Source: Proteles cristata cristata
Lineage: Eukaryota; Chordata; Mammalia; Carnivora; Hyaenidae
Direction of reading: 5' to 3'
Assembly: GCA_017311185.1 (NCBI GenBank)
Contig: JAESUZ010001528.1
Location: 1-64,000 of the forward strand
Length of the DNA: 64,000 nt
The position numbers were made by a program, and so were the translations under genes. Of the stretch, positions 35,201-45,215 are shown in pieces; the first letter of the stretch is position 1; each line of letters starts with the position of its first letter. The notes below the pieces were generated by a model, which had not been told where the DNA came from, ran no database searches, and saw only the letters and a list, made by a program, of their open reading frames with translations.

Positions 35201-36660
35201 GGGCTGTGTTAAGAAGCAACCCCAGTTGTATCTATACTTGCCAGTACCACTCTCAGGGGCTGCTGCCACATGCATCATATGGAAGAGGACACACTGTACG
35301 GAGTCTACACTGTAGATATAGAAAGCAAAGCCATTCAAGTCTTTCTTGGGCTCAAAAATGACATACCAGCATCTGGACCAGAAAAAAGGCATTTCAATTC
35401 TCTTCATTTTGCAATAATTAAAATATTTTGAATTTATTAGTATACGGAATCTTTTATCTAGTAAGCCAGGGCTGAAATTTTTGTATAAACATTAAAAATA
35501 TGTAAAAAAATTTCTTTAATAAATAATCAGTTCCAGACAGCTCTGTACACAGCACATTTTTAACACGAGTCAAAAACAAAACACAGCACTCAGCATTACT
35601 TCCTAACAGAAAACTCTTTTGTGTGGCTATATGACATGCAATCTGCTTCTGGTGAGGTTTTAAACCCTACTATAAACGCATCTAAGACAAAAAAGAAGGC
35701 TAATAATGCACAAAAGATCTCATGACCTCACTTATCATGAATGTTATTTCAACATGGGTCTTCTCATATAAGCAAGCTGAAGGCAAGTTGCTTGTACCGC
35801 CATACTGAAAATCTAAGAAAGGCCAAAGATTTGATAGCCTCAAAATAATCCATTTGATTATGTTCCCCAAAACATGAGAATAGTGGCTAGCACTATATCC
35901 CTCCACCAGAACCGCACTTTCACTTTGACCATGACTCTTCACCATTCCCCAAGCCTGCATTTAATATTAACATAAGCATTTGCAGTGAAAGGCCTTGTTT
36001 ACTACCAGTTCATTTTTTTTAAAAGCTGGAGACAAGCATCTTTAATGACACAAATCATAAAATGTGATTTTGAAAGTTGTCTAAGAAAATTGTATATTTT
36101 AATATAACCATATTGATATGTCTTATAGATATAGTCCACTCCTGAAACAAAAACCTCAGAGACCAATAAGAACATTACCATCAGAGTTACAGCCACAGCA
36201 TATGAATTTCATGGGCTATAAGATCCTGATAATTAGTAAAAGAGAATGTACAATTCCTCTTGCTTCAAGCAGAGACATAGTTTTAAAAGAAACTAGAATG
36301 AGAACTGCCTCAAGAAATGAAATCAGTCTGGTCTGTATGTCAGGTAGAAGTACACACACAGGGATGTAAACTAGTCAGAGTGAATATTAGATTCCATTGC
36401 ATGGTTCATGAATTAGTTCTGAAGACCATTCTGAGAGTTGCAGAATAATCAGAGTCTCTCTAGATAACCTACTTTTAGCACTAATTTTACATGTGTAAGT
36501 TCTAGTGTTTTTAAAGAACTCCTTACTTTATACAGCCACATTCCTAATATGTATTAATTGAGTCTGGCCATTTGTAATAATTTATCCAGCCTAACTTCTG
36601 TTCAGATAATCTGGCATTCCTCTGCTAGTGAATGAAACAGATTAATCTATGATTTCCATT
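32226..36660. other. Mainly unique DNA
   Basis: About 4.4 kb without young repeats. L2-like antisense ends may lie at about 32455-32530 and 32740-32830. A weak exon-like minus-strand segment lies at 35242-35372 (listed separately). Otherwise I see only chance-length open stretches and an (ATAC)-rich patch near 34820-34860. Confidence 0.4.
35242..35372 (-). other. Weak candidate exon on the minus strand
   Basis: Read on the minus strand, TTTTTTCTGGTCCAG gives a good acceptor ending at 35373. The 73-codon open stretch around it (35407-35186) has protein-like composition (CWYVIFEPKKDLNGFAFYIY, then HMMHVAAAPESGTGK). The only nearby donor is CTG|GCAAGT, a GC-type site with a mismatch before the junction. 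I do not recognise the protein. It could also be an old retrocopy fragment or chance. Confidence 0.25.
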
Positions 36661-36671
36661 TTGGTCTAGGG

Positions 36672-37258
36672 CAGGGGTCAGGAAACATTTTTGTAAAGGA
36701 TTAGACAGTAAATATTTAGACTTTGTGGCCCAAGTAGCAAAACTGAGGATATCATGTAGTATTGACTAAATTCAAAATACAATAATAAAAAAATAATAAT
36801 TGAATATAATCTTTTAAAAATACAGACCTACTAATGACAAGAAGGAAAATTTTTCTTTTTTTTAAATTTTTTTAATGTTTTATTTATTTCTAGGAGAGAG
36901 AGAGACAGCGTGAGCACGGGAGGGTCAGAGAGAGAGGGAGTGACAGACTCTGAAACAGGCTCCAGGCTCCGAGCCAGCAGTCAGCACAGAGCCCAACGCG
37001 GGGCTCAAACCCACGAACCGCGAGATCATGACCCAGGCAAAAGTCGGACGCTTAACTGACTAAGCCACCCAGGCGCCCCAAGAAGGAAAATTTTTCTGGA
37101 GGGTAATATTTCACCTAATTGCAGCCATAATTAACGCTACCTGCCATCATATTAATTTCAAATGTTCATTTGTAAAAACAATCCTTAACCTATACACTGT
37201 ACAGAACAGGCATTGCATTAGATTTGGTCCACAAACAGCCACAGTTTGCTAGAGGCTA
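36672..37258. mobile_element. hAT/Charlie-like DNA transposon relic, split by SINE
   Basis: The left end caggggtcaggaaacattt, then 'gacagtaaatatttagactt' and 'ttgtggcccaagtagca', and the right end 'agatttggtccacaaacagc' with 'cagtttgctagaggcta' match a common mammalian hAT-type element with CAGGGGT-type termini. A SINE at 36857-37079 interrupts it. No transposase frame survives. Confidence 0.75.
36857..37079 (-). mobile_element. SINEC_Fc-type SINE with perfect 18-bp TSD
   Basis: Complete reverse copy. Flanked by aagaaggaaaatttttct at 36839-36856 and 37080-37097 with no mismatch. It splits a much older hAT-type relic. Confidence 0.96.
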
Positions 37259-37319
37259 CAAAGAGTTACCATTAATTACATGGGCTAATTTAGTTCCACG
37301 AGGAGCAGTGGAAGGAACC

Positions 37320-37670
37320 TGCTATGGTCTGATTATTTATGCCACCCTTTCTCCAAATGTGTATGTTGAAATCCTAACCAAAAGGTGATAGTATTAGTAG
37401 GTGGGGCCTCTGGGAGGTGATTAGGTCATGAGGGTGCAGCCCTCGAGAATAGGATTAGTAAGAACTCTTATAACCAAACTCCCTAGTCCCTTCTGCCATA
37501 TGATGACACAAGAAGTCTGTGGCTTGGAAGAGGGGATTCAGCTAGCCGTGCCAGTACCCTGATCTCAGACTTCCAGTTTCCAGAACTGTGAGAAATAAAT
37601 TTCTATTCTTTATAAGCTATGTAGTCTTTGGTATTTTGGTATTTTAGTAGTTCCTGAACAGACCAAGACA
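37320..37670 (+). mobile_element. MLT1-type LTR (solo)
   Basis: Starts 'tgctatggtctgattattta', continues 'gtgtatgttgaaatcctaac', 'gtggggcctctgggaggtga' and 'ccagaactgtgagaaataaa', and ends 'aacagaccaagaca'. This is the MaLR/MLT1 LTR layout. No internal region is attached, so it is a solo LTR of an ancient nonautonomous element. Confidence 0.85.
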
Positions 37671-38655
37671 AACCAATCTTCATTTAGTCTACGGACAAGC
37701 AGCATTTCCCTTGAAGCCCAGTACCTTTGACTATTAGCAAGCCCATGTCCTCATTGTTCTAGGGTAGAAAGAGATTGAGGAGGAGGCTAAGACATCTAGG
37801 AGGCAGCTGGTTCTGAAATTCGTCCTCAGATTTACCATATTTCATTGAATGAAAGACACACATTGAATGAAAGTTTTTCACATTTTCTATCTCTGAAATC
37901 AGGTTGGGCCTTACAATTTAATTGGCAAGGTTTTCTCTCTTTCTTAGTACAAATAAAACAATGAGGAGACTTATAATTGATGGCATCTTAGCTCTCTAAA
38001 ACACTGCAACAGCTCTCATTCAAAATGCAATCCAGCTTCCTCCAGAGTCTTCTGACCTACAAGTAAGGAGCTTTTCTTACAAGAGCTTATGTTCTGCGCT
38101 TATGTTCTGCTTCCTTCTGTTGCTACAGAAATTGGCCCTTTTGTAAATGCCATTCCTAGTGAAGGCCTTGGATGAACATCAAGAAGCTATCAATTTTGGA
38201 TTATTTGGTGAGTGGATGTGATAGGACATGTTTAGGGGTAGATTTTACTGTAAAATTAAGAGTTTACCTTTAAAAAATTAAAAATCACTTTCCTTTCCAA
38301 ATGATAGGAAGGAGAGAATTCTTGAACATAAGTGTACCCAGCATACAACTTCTCCCTTCTGGATTAGCTCCCCTGGAGGGGGAAAGCCAGCCTGCCTCCC
38401 AGGGTGGCACAGAGCCCCAGTTCCCTTGACAACTGTCTCTCCAAACCAGGCGCCACCTGGTGTCCACATCGAGCAGGCATAACAAACAGGCATCAGGTTG
38501 AAGGAAGCTTGAAGGATATGCAAAGTTGGAATGTAAGGAATAGAATCAGGACGTCAGGCTCAGACCAGATGAGGTATTACAACATAAGTGTCTGCTTTAC
38601 CACATGAAATATAAAGCTCATATATGAGTATGCATAATGTAAAGAAACTGATTTA
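37671..38655. other. Unique DNA, no gene recognised
   Basis: No repeat assigned. A tandem echo 'cttatgttctgcgcttatgt' at 38087-38110 and a 'cattgaatgaaag' duplication at 37843-37875 are local. Overlapping chance open stretches lie at 38278-38523. Confidence 0.4.
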
Positions 38656-38656
38656 T

Positions 38657-38896
38657 TTTATTTTATTTTATTATTATTTTAAAAATTTTTAATGTTTTAT
38701 TTTATTTCTGAGAGAGAGAGAGACAGTGTGAGCAGAGGAGGGTAAGAGAGAGAGGAAGACAGAATCTGAAACAGGCTCCAGGCTCTGAGCTAGCTGTCAG
38801 CACAGAGCCTGACACGGGGCTTGAACCTACTAACTGTGAGATCATGACCTGAGCCAAAGTTGGACGCTTAACCAATTGAGCCACCCAGGTGCCCCC
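38657..38896 (-). mobile_element. SINEC_Fc-type SINE with TSD
   Basis: T-rich tail, GA-rich part, body and head complement GCCACCCAGGTGCCCC. Flanked by gaaactgattta (38644) and ggaactgatttt (38897). Confidence 0.92.
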
Positions 38897-38999
38897 GGAA
38901 CTGATTTTTTAGAAAAACAATTAGCGGTTACTGTGGAAAGGGCATCGCATAGGAGTCAGATGTCCTTGGTGTTAATTTTGGTTTTGTCATTAATCAGCA

Positions 39000-39190
39000 G
39001 ATTGTCTGTTACATGGCAGGCACTTTAGTAGGCACTTGGGCCTAGCTAAATGCTCTACAGAGATCATTTCATTCCAACTTTATACTAACTTATGAGGTAG
39101 ACATTATATTTTCATTAGGAAACTTGAGTTCAAGGAGGTTAAATAATTTGCTCAAGGTCACACAGCTAATAAGTGGAGAAGCTGAAAAAA
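39000..39190 (-). repeat. MIR-type SINE relic
   Basis: 'aggaggttaaataatttgct' and 'caaggtcacacagctaataa' are the antisense MIR core, with 'ctttagtaggcacttgg' upstream. Confidence 0.7.
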
Positions 39191-39199
39191 ATACAAGTT

Positions 39200-40270
39200 T
39201 TTACTTAGCACTCATTTCTTTAATGAAGAAAACCCACATCTGCATGAGGCCAGCATCCCCCCCTCATGACCACGACACATACTACCCTTGCTCCTGTGCC
39301 CTAAAGCAAGTTAGCCTAACACTTAGGGTGTTTGCCTCTCCTTTCTATTACATTTGCGACATTCTAGGGAGCAGCAGTTGAAGCAGAACTCAGGAAGTTT
39401 AGTACTGTGAAAGACCTAACCCTTTGGTCAAGGTACATAAAAGCAGAAGGAAAAAGAAAGGAAACAAGAGAAAACCTGATCACTAGTGTGATCAAGGGCT
39501 AACATCCACATCACTAGTAGTGAAAGCTTTTGCTCATAGTCAAGCATTTGCTCATATCCTGAAATTGTTATAAAACTTTCTACCAATCTTGTGTGTGTGT
39601 GTGTGTGTGTGTGTGCGTGCGTGTGTGTGTGTGTGTGCGTGTGTGTGATCTCCTGGCCCTACCATAAATCACATGACTTCCCGGTAAAAGTCAGGGTTCC
39701 CCGAGCTATTTCCACTACTCTGTGGCTGCCTGAACTCTCCATCTTTGTATAAATGCCAAGAATTGTGTCACATCATGGCAGCAATGGTCTCACCACTCCT
39801 ACAGCCCCACAGCCATCAATCTCCTCAGAACCACTCACAGATGAAGCTTGAGCCAGCAATGAATCACAGACATAAGGAAAGAAAAATGTATAAACATATG
39901 GAGGGAATAAAACTCTCCCAGAAAGTGGCAGAATTTACTTTCACTCTCCAGGAGCTGTCCTCCAGACTTGCAAACCTCCACCTTCTTGAAAAAGCTTCTG
40001 GAGGTTCAGAATTACTTTCATCTGGCAAACTCATGAACTGTGACTCCAATATTTTGTACCTATTTTCTTACTTAAAACTTTTGAGGACACTACCAGAAGG
40101 GCATTTTCTCACATCTTTTACTATCTTCATTCTTGAGAGGTTTAGGATTAGTTTAGATGGACCCATAAAGAACAAATGATAATAATTTGAATCCTAGGAA
40201 AGCTTTGGAGCAAATAAAATCATGTCTATGAAAATTATGTGTAACCTGAAAAGTACTGTGTATCAGGGTT
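39200..40270. other. Unique DNA with a GT tract and a 144-codon open frame
   Basis: Contains (GT)n at 39591-39648 and a + strand open stretch 39745-40179 (144 codons) with no recognised domain. A 61-codon antisense stretch overlaps it. I do not call a gene. Confidence 0.4.
39591..39648. repeat. (GT)n microsatellite with GC interruptions
   Basis: About 29 GT/GC units over 58 bases, with CG steps at three places that have partly stabilised it. Confidence 0.95.
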
Positions 40271-40291
40271 CAATTAAGGAAGCAGAGTACT

Positions 40292-40508
40292 GGGATGCCT
40301 CAGTTGGTTGAGTGTCCAACTCTTGATTTCAGCTCAGGTCATAATCCCAGGGTCATGAGATTGAGCTCCATGTTGGGCTATGTGCTGAATGTGGAGTCTG
40401 CTTAGGATTCTATCCCTCTATCCCTCTGCCTCTCTCCCCGTCTCATGCTCACATGCACTCTCTCTCTCCAAAATAAAAAATAAAAAAAATAAAACAAAAA
40501 AAAAAAAC
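40292..40508 (+). mobile_element. SINEC1-like (older carnivore) SINE
   Basis: The head 'gggatgcctcagttggttga' and the body 'ccagggtcatgagattgag', ending in an A-rich tail, resemble the older carnivore-wide subfamily. Flanks: 'ggaagcagagtact' (40278) and 'agaaagcagactactt' (40511). Confidence 0.85.
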
Positions 40509-40729
40509 GAAGAAAGCAGACTACTTGTGAATATTATGGAAATAAAGGATTCAGTAGAGGCATTAGATTTTATATGAAATATGGAAGGTGTTGGGGAAGT
40601 GAGGGTTTAGAAGAGGAAATAAGACAATAAGAGACATGATCATTAACCAATGTACCTAAAATTCTGGCACAGATGGACAAGTTACTCCACCACCCCTAGC
40701 CTTGGTCCCCTCATCTGTAAAGGCAAGGA

Positions 40730-40945
40730 ATGTAGTATCTATAACCTGACCACCTGTGCTCAAGTCCTGGATCTGCCACTTACTAGATGTATAGCCATGG
40801 GCAACCTACTTCACCTCTCTATATCTCATATGCTCATTTGTAATATAAAGATAATAACAGCACATAGGGTTGTTGTGAGAATTAAATAAAATGATACTTA
40901 AAGCACTGCCCGAAATATATAAGCATTCAATAAGTGTAGCAATCT
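40730..40945 (+). repeat. MIR SINE relic
   Basis: A nearly full MIR: 'ggatctgccacttactagat', 'catgggcaacctacttcac', 'agggttgttgtgagaattaa' and 'gcattcaataagtgt'. Confidence 0.85.
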
Positions 40946-40970
40946 TTACCATCAGAGGAACATGGTGGCA

Positions 40971-41173
40971 CTTGGGGCACCTAGGTGGCTCAGTTGGTTA
41001 AGTGGCCAACTTCGGCTCAGGTCATGATCTCATCAGATTCTGTGCTGACAGCTTAGAGCCTGGAAACCGCTTTGGATTCTGTGTCTCCATCTCTCTCCCT
41101 GCCCCTCACCTGCTCACGCTCTGTCTGTCTGTCTCTCTCTCAAAAATAAACACTATTTTTTTCTTAAAAAAAG
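40971..41173 (+). mobile_element. SINEC_Fc-type SINE with TSD
   Basis: The head GGGGCACCTAGGTGGCTCAG is present and the B-box part is internally deleted (atctcatcagattctgtg). Flanked by gaggaacatggtggca (40955-40970) and gaggaacatggtagca (41174-41189). Confidence 0.93.
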
Positions 41174-41289
41174 GAGGAACATGGTAGCATTAAATGACAT
41201 ATACATTAAACAGCTAGCTCGTTAGCTGAAACATAACAGTGCTCAGTGAACACCAGCTATATGCTATGATGATTTAGAATTCAGGGTCA

Positions 41290-41900
41290 GAGAGATTATA
41301 AAGACAATGTGGGAAACATTTAGAGGTTGGAAATGCCAGGACATGTTAGGGACACGTAGTCTGGCTGGAGGAAAGGTTCTGAAGGGGACTGATGGGCAAT
41401 GTGGCTAGAAACACATGTCAAGTCAAAAACAGGAAGCAATCATATAAACAAGAGCCACAACATTCCCTGGATACTGATACAATGAAAAATGTGTGTTTTA
41501 AAGATTATCTGGAACAACTTGTAGACTAGAATGGGAGAATGGGTGTGGGCAATGAAATCTACAGGGAGAAAGACTAATTAAGAAGCTCTTATAATAAACA
41601 AAGGCAAGCAGTAATTGGGACCTGGAGTATGACAGTCAAGAAGGAAATGAAGAGTAAAGATATATCCCATGACAGAACTAATAGACAACTGAAACGATTT
41701 GATATTGAGTATAATGAAGAGAAGGGATCAAAGATAATATTTAGGTTAAGGAAGTTAGAAAAAGAAAAGTAGACATTGATGGAAGACGATTTTTGATCAA
41801 GTGCAAATGAACTATAGAGGCAACTATGTGTAGTCCTGAGCTTAGGAGAAATGTCAGGGCTGGAAATAGTGATCTGAGTTCATTTGGTAAGAGATGTAAG
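41290..41900 (-). repeat. Possible L2 LINE body relic
   Basis: The + strand has antisense-L2-like phrases ('ttaggttaaggaagttagaa', 'ctgagcttaggagaaatgtc'). The assignment is tentative and the copy is very decayed. Confidence 0.35.
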
Positions 41901-41945
41901 AGTGGAAGACAAAATGCTCTCACTGCCAATCTCTCTTTGAAATAT

Positions 41946-41958
41946 GGGGGGGGGGGGG
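41946..41958. repeat. Poly-G run (13 G)
   Basis: An uninterrupted run of 13 G. Its length could be variable or a sequencing artefact. Confidence 0.9.
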
Positions 41959-42174
41959 AAATTAAGAAAGAAAAATTGAAAGAGAATGAAAAAAAACCTC
42001 TAAATATAGATTTAGTAAATCATATTTAACAGTGTATATGTGTATGTACAAAGGTAGACAGATACAGATGGATAGAACATCATGATCAATAAAAATTTAT
42101 TCAAGAATGGCTAAATAAAAAACACAAGAAATAACAAGCGTTGGCAAGACTTTTAACAAAAAGGAACCCTTGTG

Positions 42175-42366
42175 GGAGCGCCTGGGTGGCTCAGTTGGTT
42201 AAACATCCGACTTTGGCTCAGGTCACGATCTCACTGTTTGTGAGTTTGAGCCGTGCTGACAGTTCGGAGCCTGGAGCCTGCTTCAGATTCTGTGTCTTCT
42301 CTCTCTGCTCCTCCCCCATCACACTCTGTCTCTCTCAAAAATAAATGTTAAAAAAAAAAAAGAAAG
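42175..42366 (+). mobile_element. SINEC_Fc-type SINE nested in L1
   Basis: The head GAGCGCCTGGGTGGCTCAGT is present, with a shortened B-box part. Flanked by aaaaaggaacccttgtg (42158-42174) and aaaaaagaacctttgtg (42367-42383). Confidence 0.93.
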
Positions 42367-42636
42367 AAAAAAGAACCTTTGTGCACTGTTGGTGGGAATG
42401 TAAATTGGTACAGCCACTATGGAAAACAGTATGGAGGTCCTTTAAGATATTAAAAATAGAAATACCATAAGATCCAACAACTCTACTACTGGGTATTTAT
42501 CCAAAGAAAACAAAAACACTTATTTGGAAAAAAATATTTAGGGATCCCTATGTTTATTGCAGCATTATTTACAATAGCCAAGATATGGAAGCAGCCTAAG
42601 TGTTCAGTGATTGATAAATGGATAAGGAAGATGTGG

Positions 42637-42690
42637 CACACGTGTGTGTGCACGCACACGTGTGTGCACGCAGACACACACACACACAGA
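42637..42690. repeat. Alternating CA/CG/TG tract, palindromic
   Basis: Nearly strict purine-pyrimidine alternation with nested palindromes (cacacgtgtg occurs twice, with gtgcacgcac between). Z-DNA and cruciform prone. It lies inside L1 3' UTR, at the same place where the 9.86 kb copy has a GT/CG tract. Confidence 0.9.
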
Positions 42691-42738
42691 TACACTCAAA
42701 CAACAGAATATTACACAGTCATAAAAAAGGACAAGATT

Positions 42739-42988
42739 GGGGTGCCTGAGTGGCTCAGTTGGTTAATTGTCCAACCTTGGTTTTGGCTCAGATCATGATC
42801 TCAGTTTGTGGGAATGAACCCTGCACCAGACTCCCTACTGACAGTGTGGAGCCTGCTTGGGATTCTCTCTCTCCTCTCTCTCTGCCCCTTGAGTGAAAGG
42901 GGGCCTCGATCCCACAAACTGTGAGACCATGACCTGAGCTGAAACCAAGAGTCGGATGCTTAACCAACTGAGCCACCTAGACACCGCT
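42739..42988. mobile_element. Inverted pair of CAN SINE heads
   Basis: A forward SINE (42739 to about 42895, head GGGGTGCCTGAGTGGCTCAG) is followed by a reverse SINE head and body (about 42903-42988, ending AACTGAGCCACCTAGACACC). The two arms are complementary over about 80 bases with about 80 bases between. Both lack their A-tails, so the junction is internal. Confidence 0.85.
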
Positions 42989-43303
42989 GAAAAACCAATT
43001 TTTTAAAAAAATTTAGAATATATTGATCATAGGTATTTGTGATTCTTACACAAAAGACAAAAATCACAAAGCAGAAATAAAAAGACAAACGAGGCAAATA
43101 TACTTGCATTGCATATAACAACAAAACTGTAGTGCCCATAATACCACAATAGTAAAAGACTCACACAAATTGATAAGAAAAAAGACAAACCACTCAAATG
43201 AAAAATGAACAAAAAGTATGAACAAGCAGTGCTTAAAGAAACCCAATGGCCAATAATACTATGAAAGGCAGCCCACATATGAACAGATGATGAACAGCTT
43301 CAG

Positions 43304-43706
43304 TGCAAATTCACTGTGGTTGGATCTGTACGTAGGCAGTACCAGTTGCAGAGTCGCTGCTGTCTCTAGTAGACTTAAAGGTGAGCTGATGCCTTACCCA
43401 GCAATATCATTCTAGGTGTGAACTTTAAAGGACATGGTATTGTCCCCTGACAGCATGTGTAAATCTGTCACTGTCACCTGACTCCAAATTGCAAAACTTA
43501 CCTCCACTCATAAAGATACAAGAAAATTAGCAATTCTATCTTAAAATATGAATGTAATTGGTTGTACCCCCTTAGCTATATTCAAGGGGTGAGATTTCCT
43601 TCTGCCTTTGCAATCTCTTAGTGGATTGTCTGTGATGTGCATCACATTCTGGTTTAATCTCATTCAACAATAAAACTGTTTTCCTTCTCTTTAAAAAAAA
43701 AAAAAA
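43304..43706 (+). pseudogene. Retroposed transcript fragment, unidentified
   Basis: Inserted within the old L1. It ends with AATAAA at 43669-43674, then 18 bases and a poly-A run to 43706. L1 text resumes at once (gcagctcagactcactagg). A short target duplication is possible (cagcttcag 43295 / cagctcag 43709). The body has no long open frame and reads like a 3' UTR. I do not recognise the source gene. Confidence 0.6.
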
Positions 43707-43891
43707 GCAGCTCAGACTCACTAGGAATCAGGAAAATTCAAATTAAAACCATAAGATACCATTGCATACCAATCAAATAAAAACAAAAAAAATAAAATAA
43801 AATCCAACAATAGCAAATGTGGTGAGGTCATAAAGCAGTTGTAACTTTCATATGCTGTTGGTGGGAAAATGAACTGGTAGATCCATTTTGG

Positions 43892-44119
43892 TTTCTTTTT
43901 TTTAATATTTTTAAAATTTATTTCTAGGAGAGAGAGAGAGAGAGACAGCGTGAGCAGGGGAGGGTCAGAGAGAGAGGGAGTTACAGACTCTGAAATTGGC
44001 TCCAGGCTCTGAGCTGGCAGTCAGCACAGAGCCCGACGCGGGGCTCGAACCCACGAACCATGAGATCATGACCTAAGCGAAAGTCAGACGCTTAATCGAC
44101 TAAGCCACCCAGGCACCCC
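43892..44119 (-). mobile_element. SINEC_Fc-type SINE nested in old L1
   Basis: Complete reverse copy. Flanked by tggtagatccattttgg (43875-43891) and tggtatatccactttgg (44120-44136). Confidence 0.95.
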
Positions 44120-44469
44120 TGGTATATCCACTTTGGAAAACAGTTTGGCACTGTCTTCGAAATGTTAAGATGCATATACTCTACAGTCCAACCATCCCCT
44201 CCTTAGTTATATATACATACCCAAAAGAAACTTACATATGTTCACCAGGATATATGTACTCGAATGTTCACTGCAGTACTGTTTTTAACAGCCAAAACTT
44301 TGAAACTACCCCAAATATATTTTAAGAGGAAAACAAAGTTCAGCATCCTGCAACAATGTGAATGAACCTCCCAAAGATAATTAATTATGTAGTGAAGAAT
44401 TAACCTTACCCAAGGACACATCCGGCCTTTGCCCTTGGCTAGTAGGAGTTGATCTCTAGGCTCCTGGAA

Positions 44470-44935
44470 TGTCATACCTGGTATGTCTTTCTTTTCCTGG
44501 AGGCCCTGGTCATCAGACAATCTAGAGAAGCTTCTAGAGAGGTTGTAGACGACAGTTAAGCCATATGAGCAATAAACCATGGAACCCTAGTAAAAACTCA
44601 GGATATCAAGCCTTGGGTGAGCTCTCCAGGTTGGCAATCTTCCATGCATGTTGTTGCTAAGAAAGTAACACTATCCATGATTCTACAGGGACAGGAAGAC
44701 TGGGAGCTCTTTATTAAGTAGTTTCCTGGACTCTGCTGCATACATTTTCCTTGGCTGCTCTTAATCTGTATCCTTTCCCTATGGTAAACTCTAAATGTGA
44801 GTACAGCAGCTCTCGAGAATTCAGTGAATCTTTTAGCGAATTACCAATGTGAGAGCAGATCTGGGAGCTCCAGAACTCATGACTGGTGTCAAATGAGGGT
44901 GGCCTTGTAGAGGACATCTCCTCCCCCAGTTTTGC
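44470..44935 (+). repeat. Possible old ERVL-type LTR relic
   Basis: 'gagctctccaggttggcaat', 'ctgtatcctttccctatggt', 'aaatgtgagtacagcagctc' and 'gactggtgtcaaatgagggt' resemble a mammalian ERV3/ERVL-class LTR end. Subfamily not assigned. Confidence 0.4.
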
Positions 44936-45020
44936 AACAATGTTCGGGGAAAGAAGCAAGTTACATATATACGTATATACATTCAGTATAATATCCACTT
45001 ATAAAAAAGCACCCAAACAC

Positions 45021-45200
45021 CAACTTTGGCTCAGGTCATGATCTCAAGGCTTGCTGGTTTGAGCCCTGCATCAGGCTCTGTGCTGACAGTTCAGAGCCTA
45101 GAGCCTGCTTCAGATTCTGTGTCTCCCTCTCTCTCTGCCCCTCACCCACTCACACTCTGTCTCTCCCTCAAAAATAATAAGACATCAAAAAAATTTTTTT
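45021..45200 (+). mobile_element. 5'-truncated SINEC_Fc-type SINE with TSD
   Basis: Starts inside the tRNA-related part (caactttggctcaggtcatg) and lacks the GGCGCCTGGGTGG head, yet is flanked by aaagcacccaaacac (45006-45020) and aaagctcccaaacag (45201-45215). The truncation therefore happened at insertion. Confidence 0.88.
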
Positions 45201-45215
45201 AAAGCTCCCAAACAG

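Larger units (their letters stand above)
42103..42735 (+). mobile_element. Old L1 3'-part, split by a SINE
   Basis: 'ggctaaataaaaaacacaag' and then, after the SINE, 'gcactgttggtgggaatgta' and 'catgtttat'-like 3' UTR text to 'ttacacagtcataaaaaagg'. This corresponds to the ORF2 end and 3' UTR of an older L1, similar to the one at 8.6-10.4 kb. Confidence 0.85.
43095..44335 (+). mobile_element. Ancient L1 (L1M-like), split by two insertions
   Basis: 'aaagacaaaccactcaaatg', 'caatggccaataatactatg', 'caaattaaaaccataagata', 'gctgttggtgggaaaatgaa' and 'ggaaaacagtttggcactgt' follow the L1 ORF2 C-terminus and 3' UTR in order. It is interrupted by a retroposed transcript (43304-43706) and a SINE (43892-44119). 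Confidence 0.8.
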
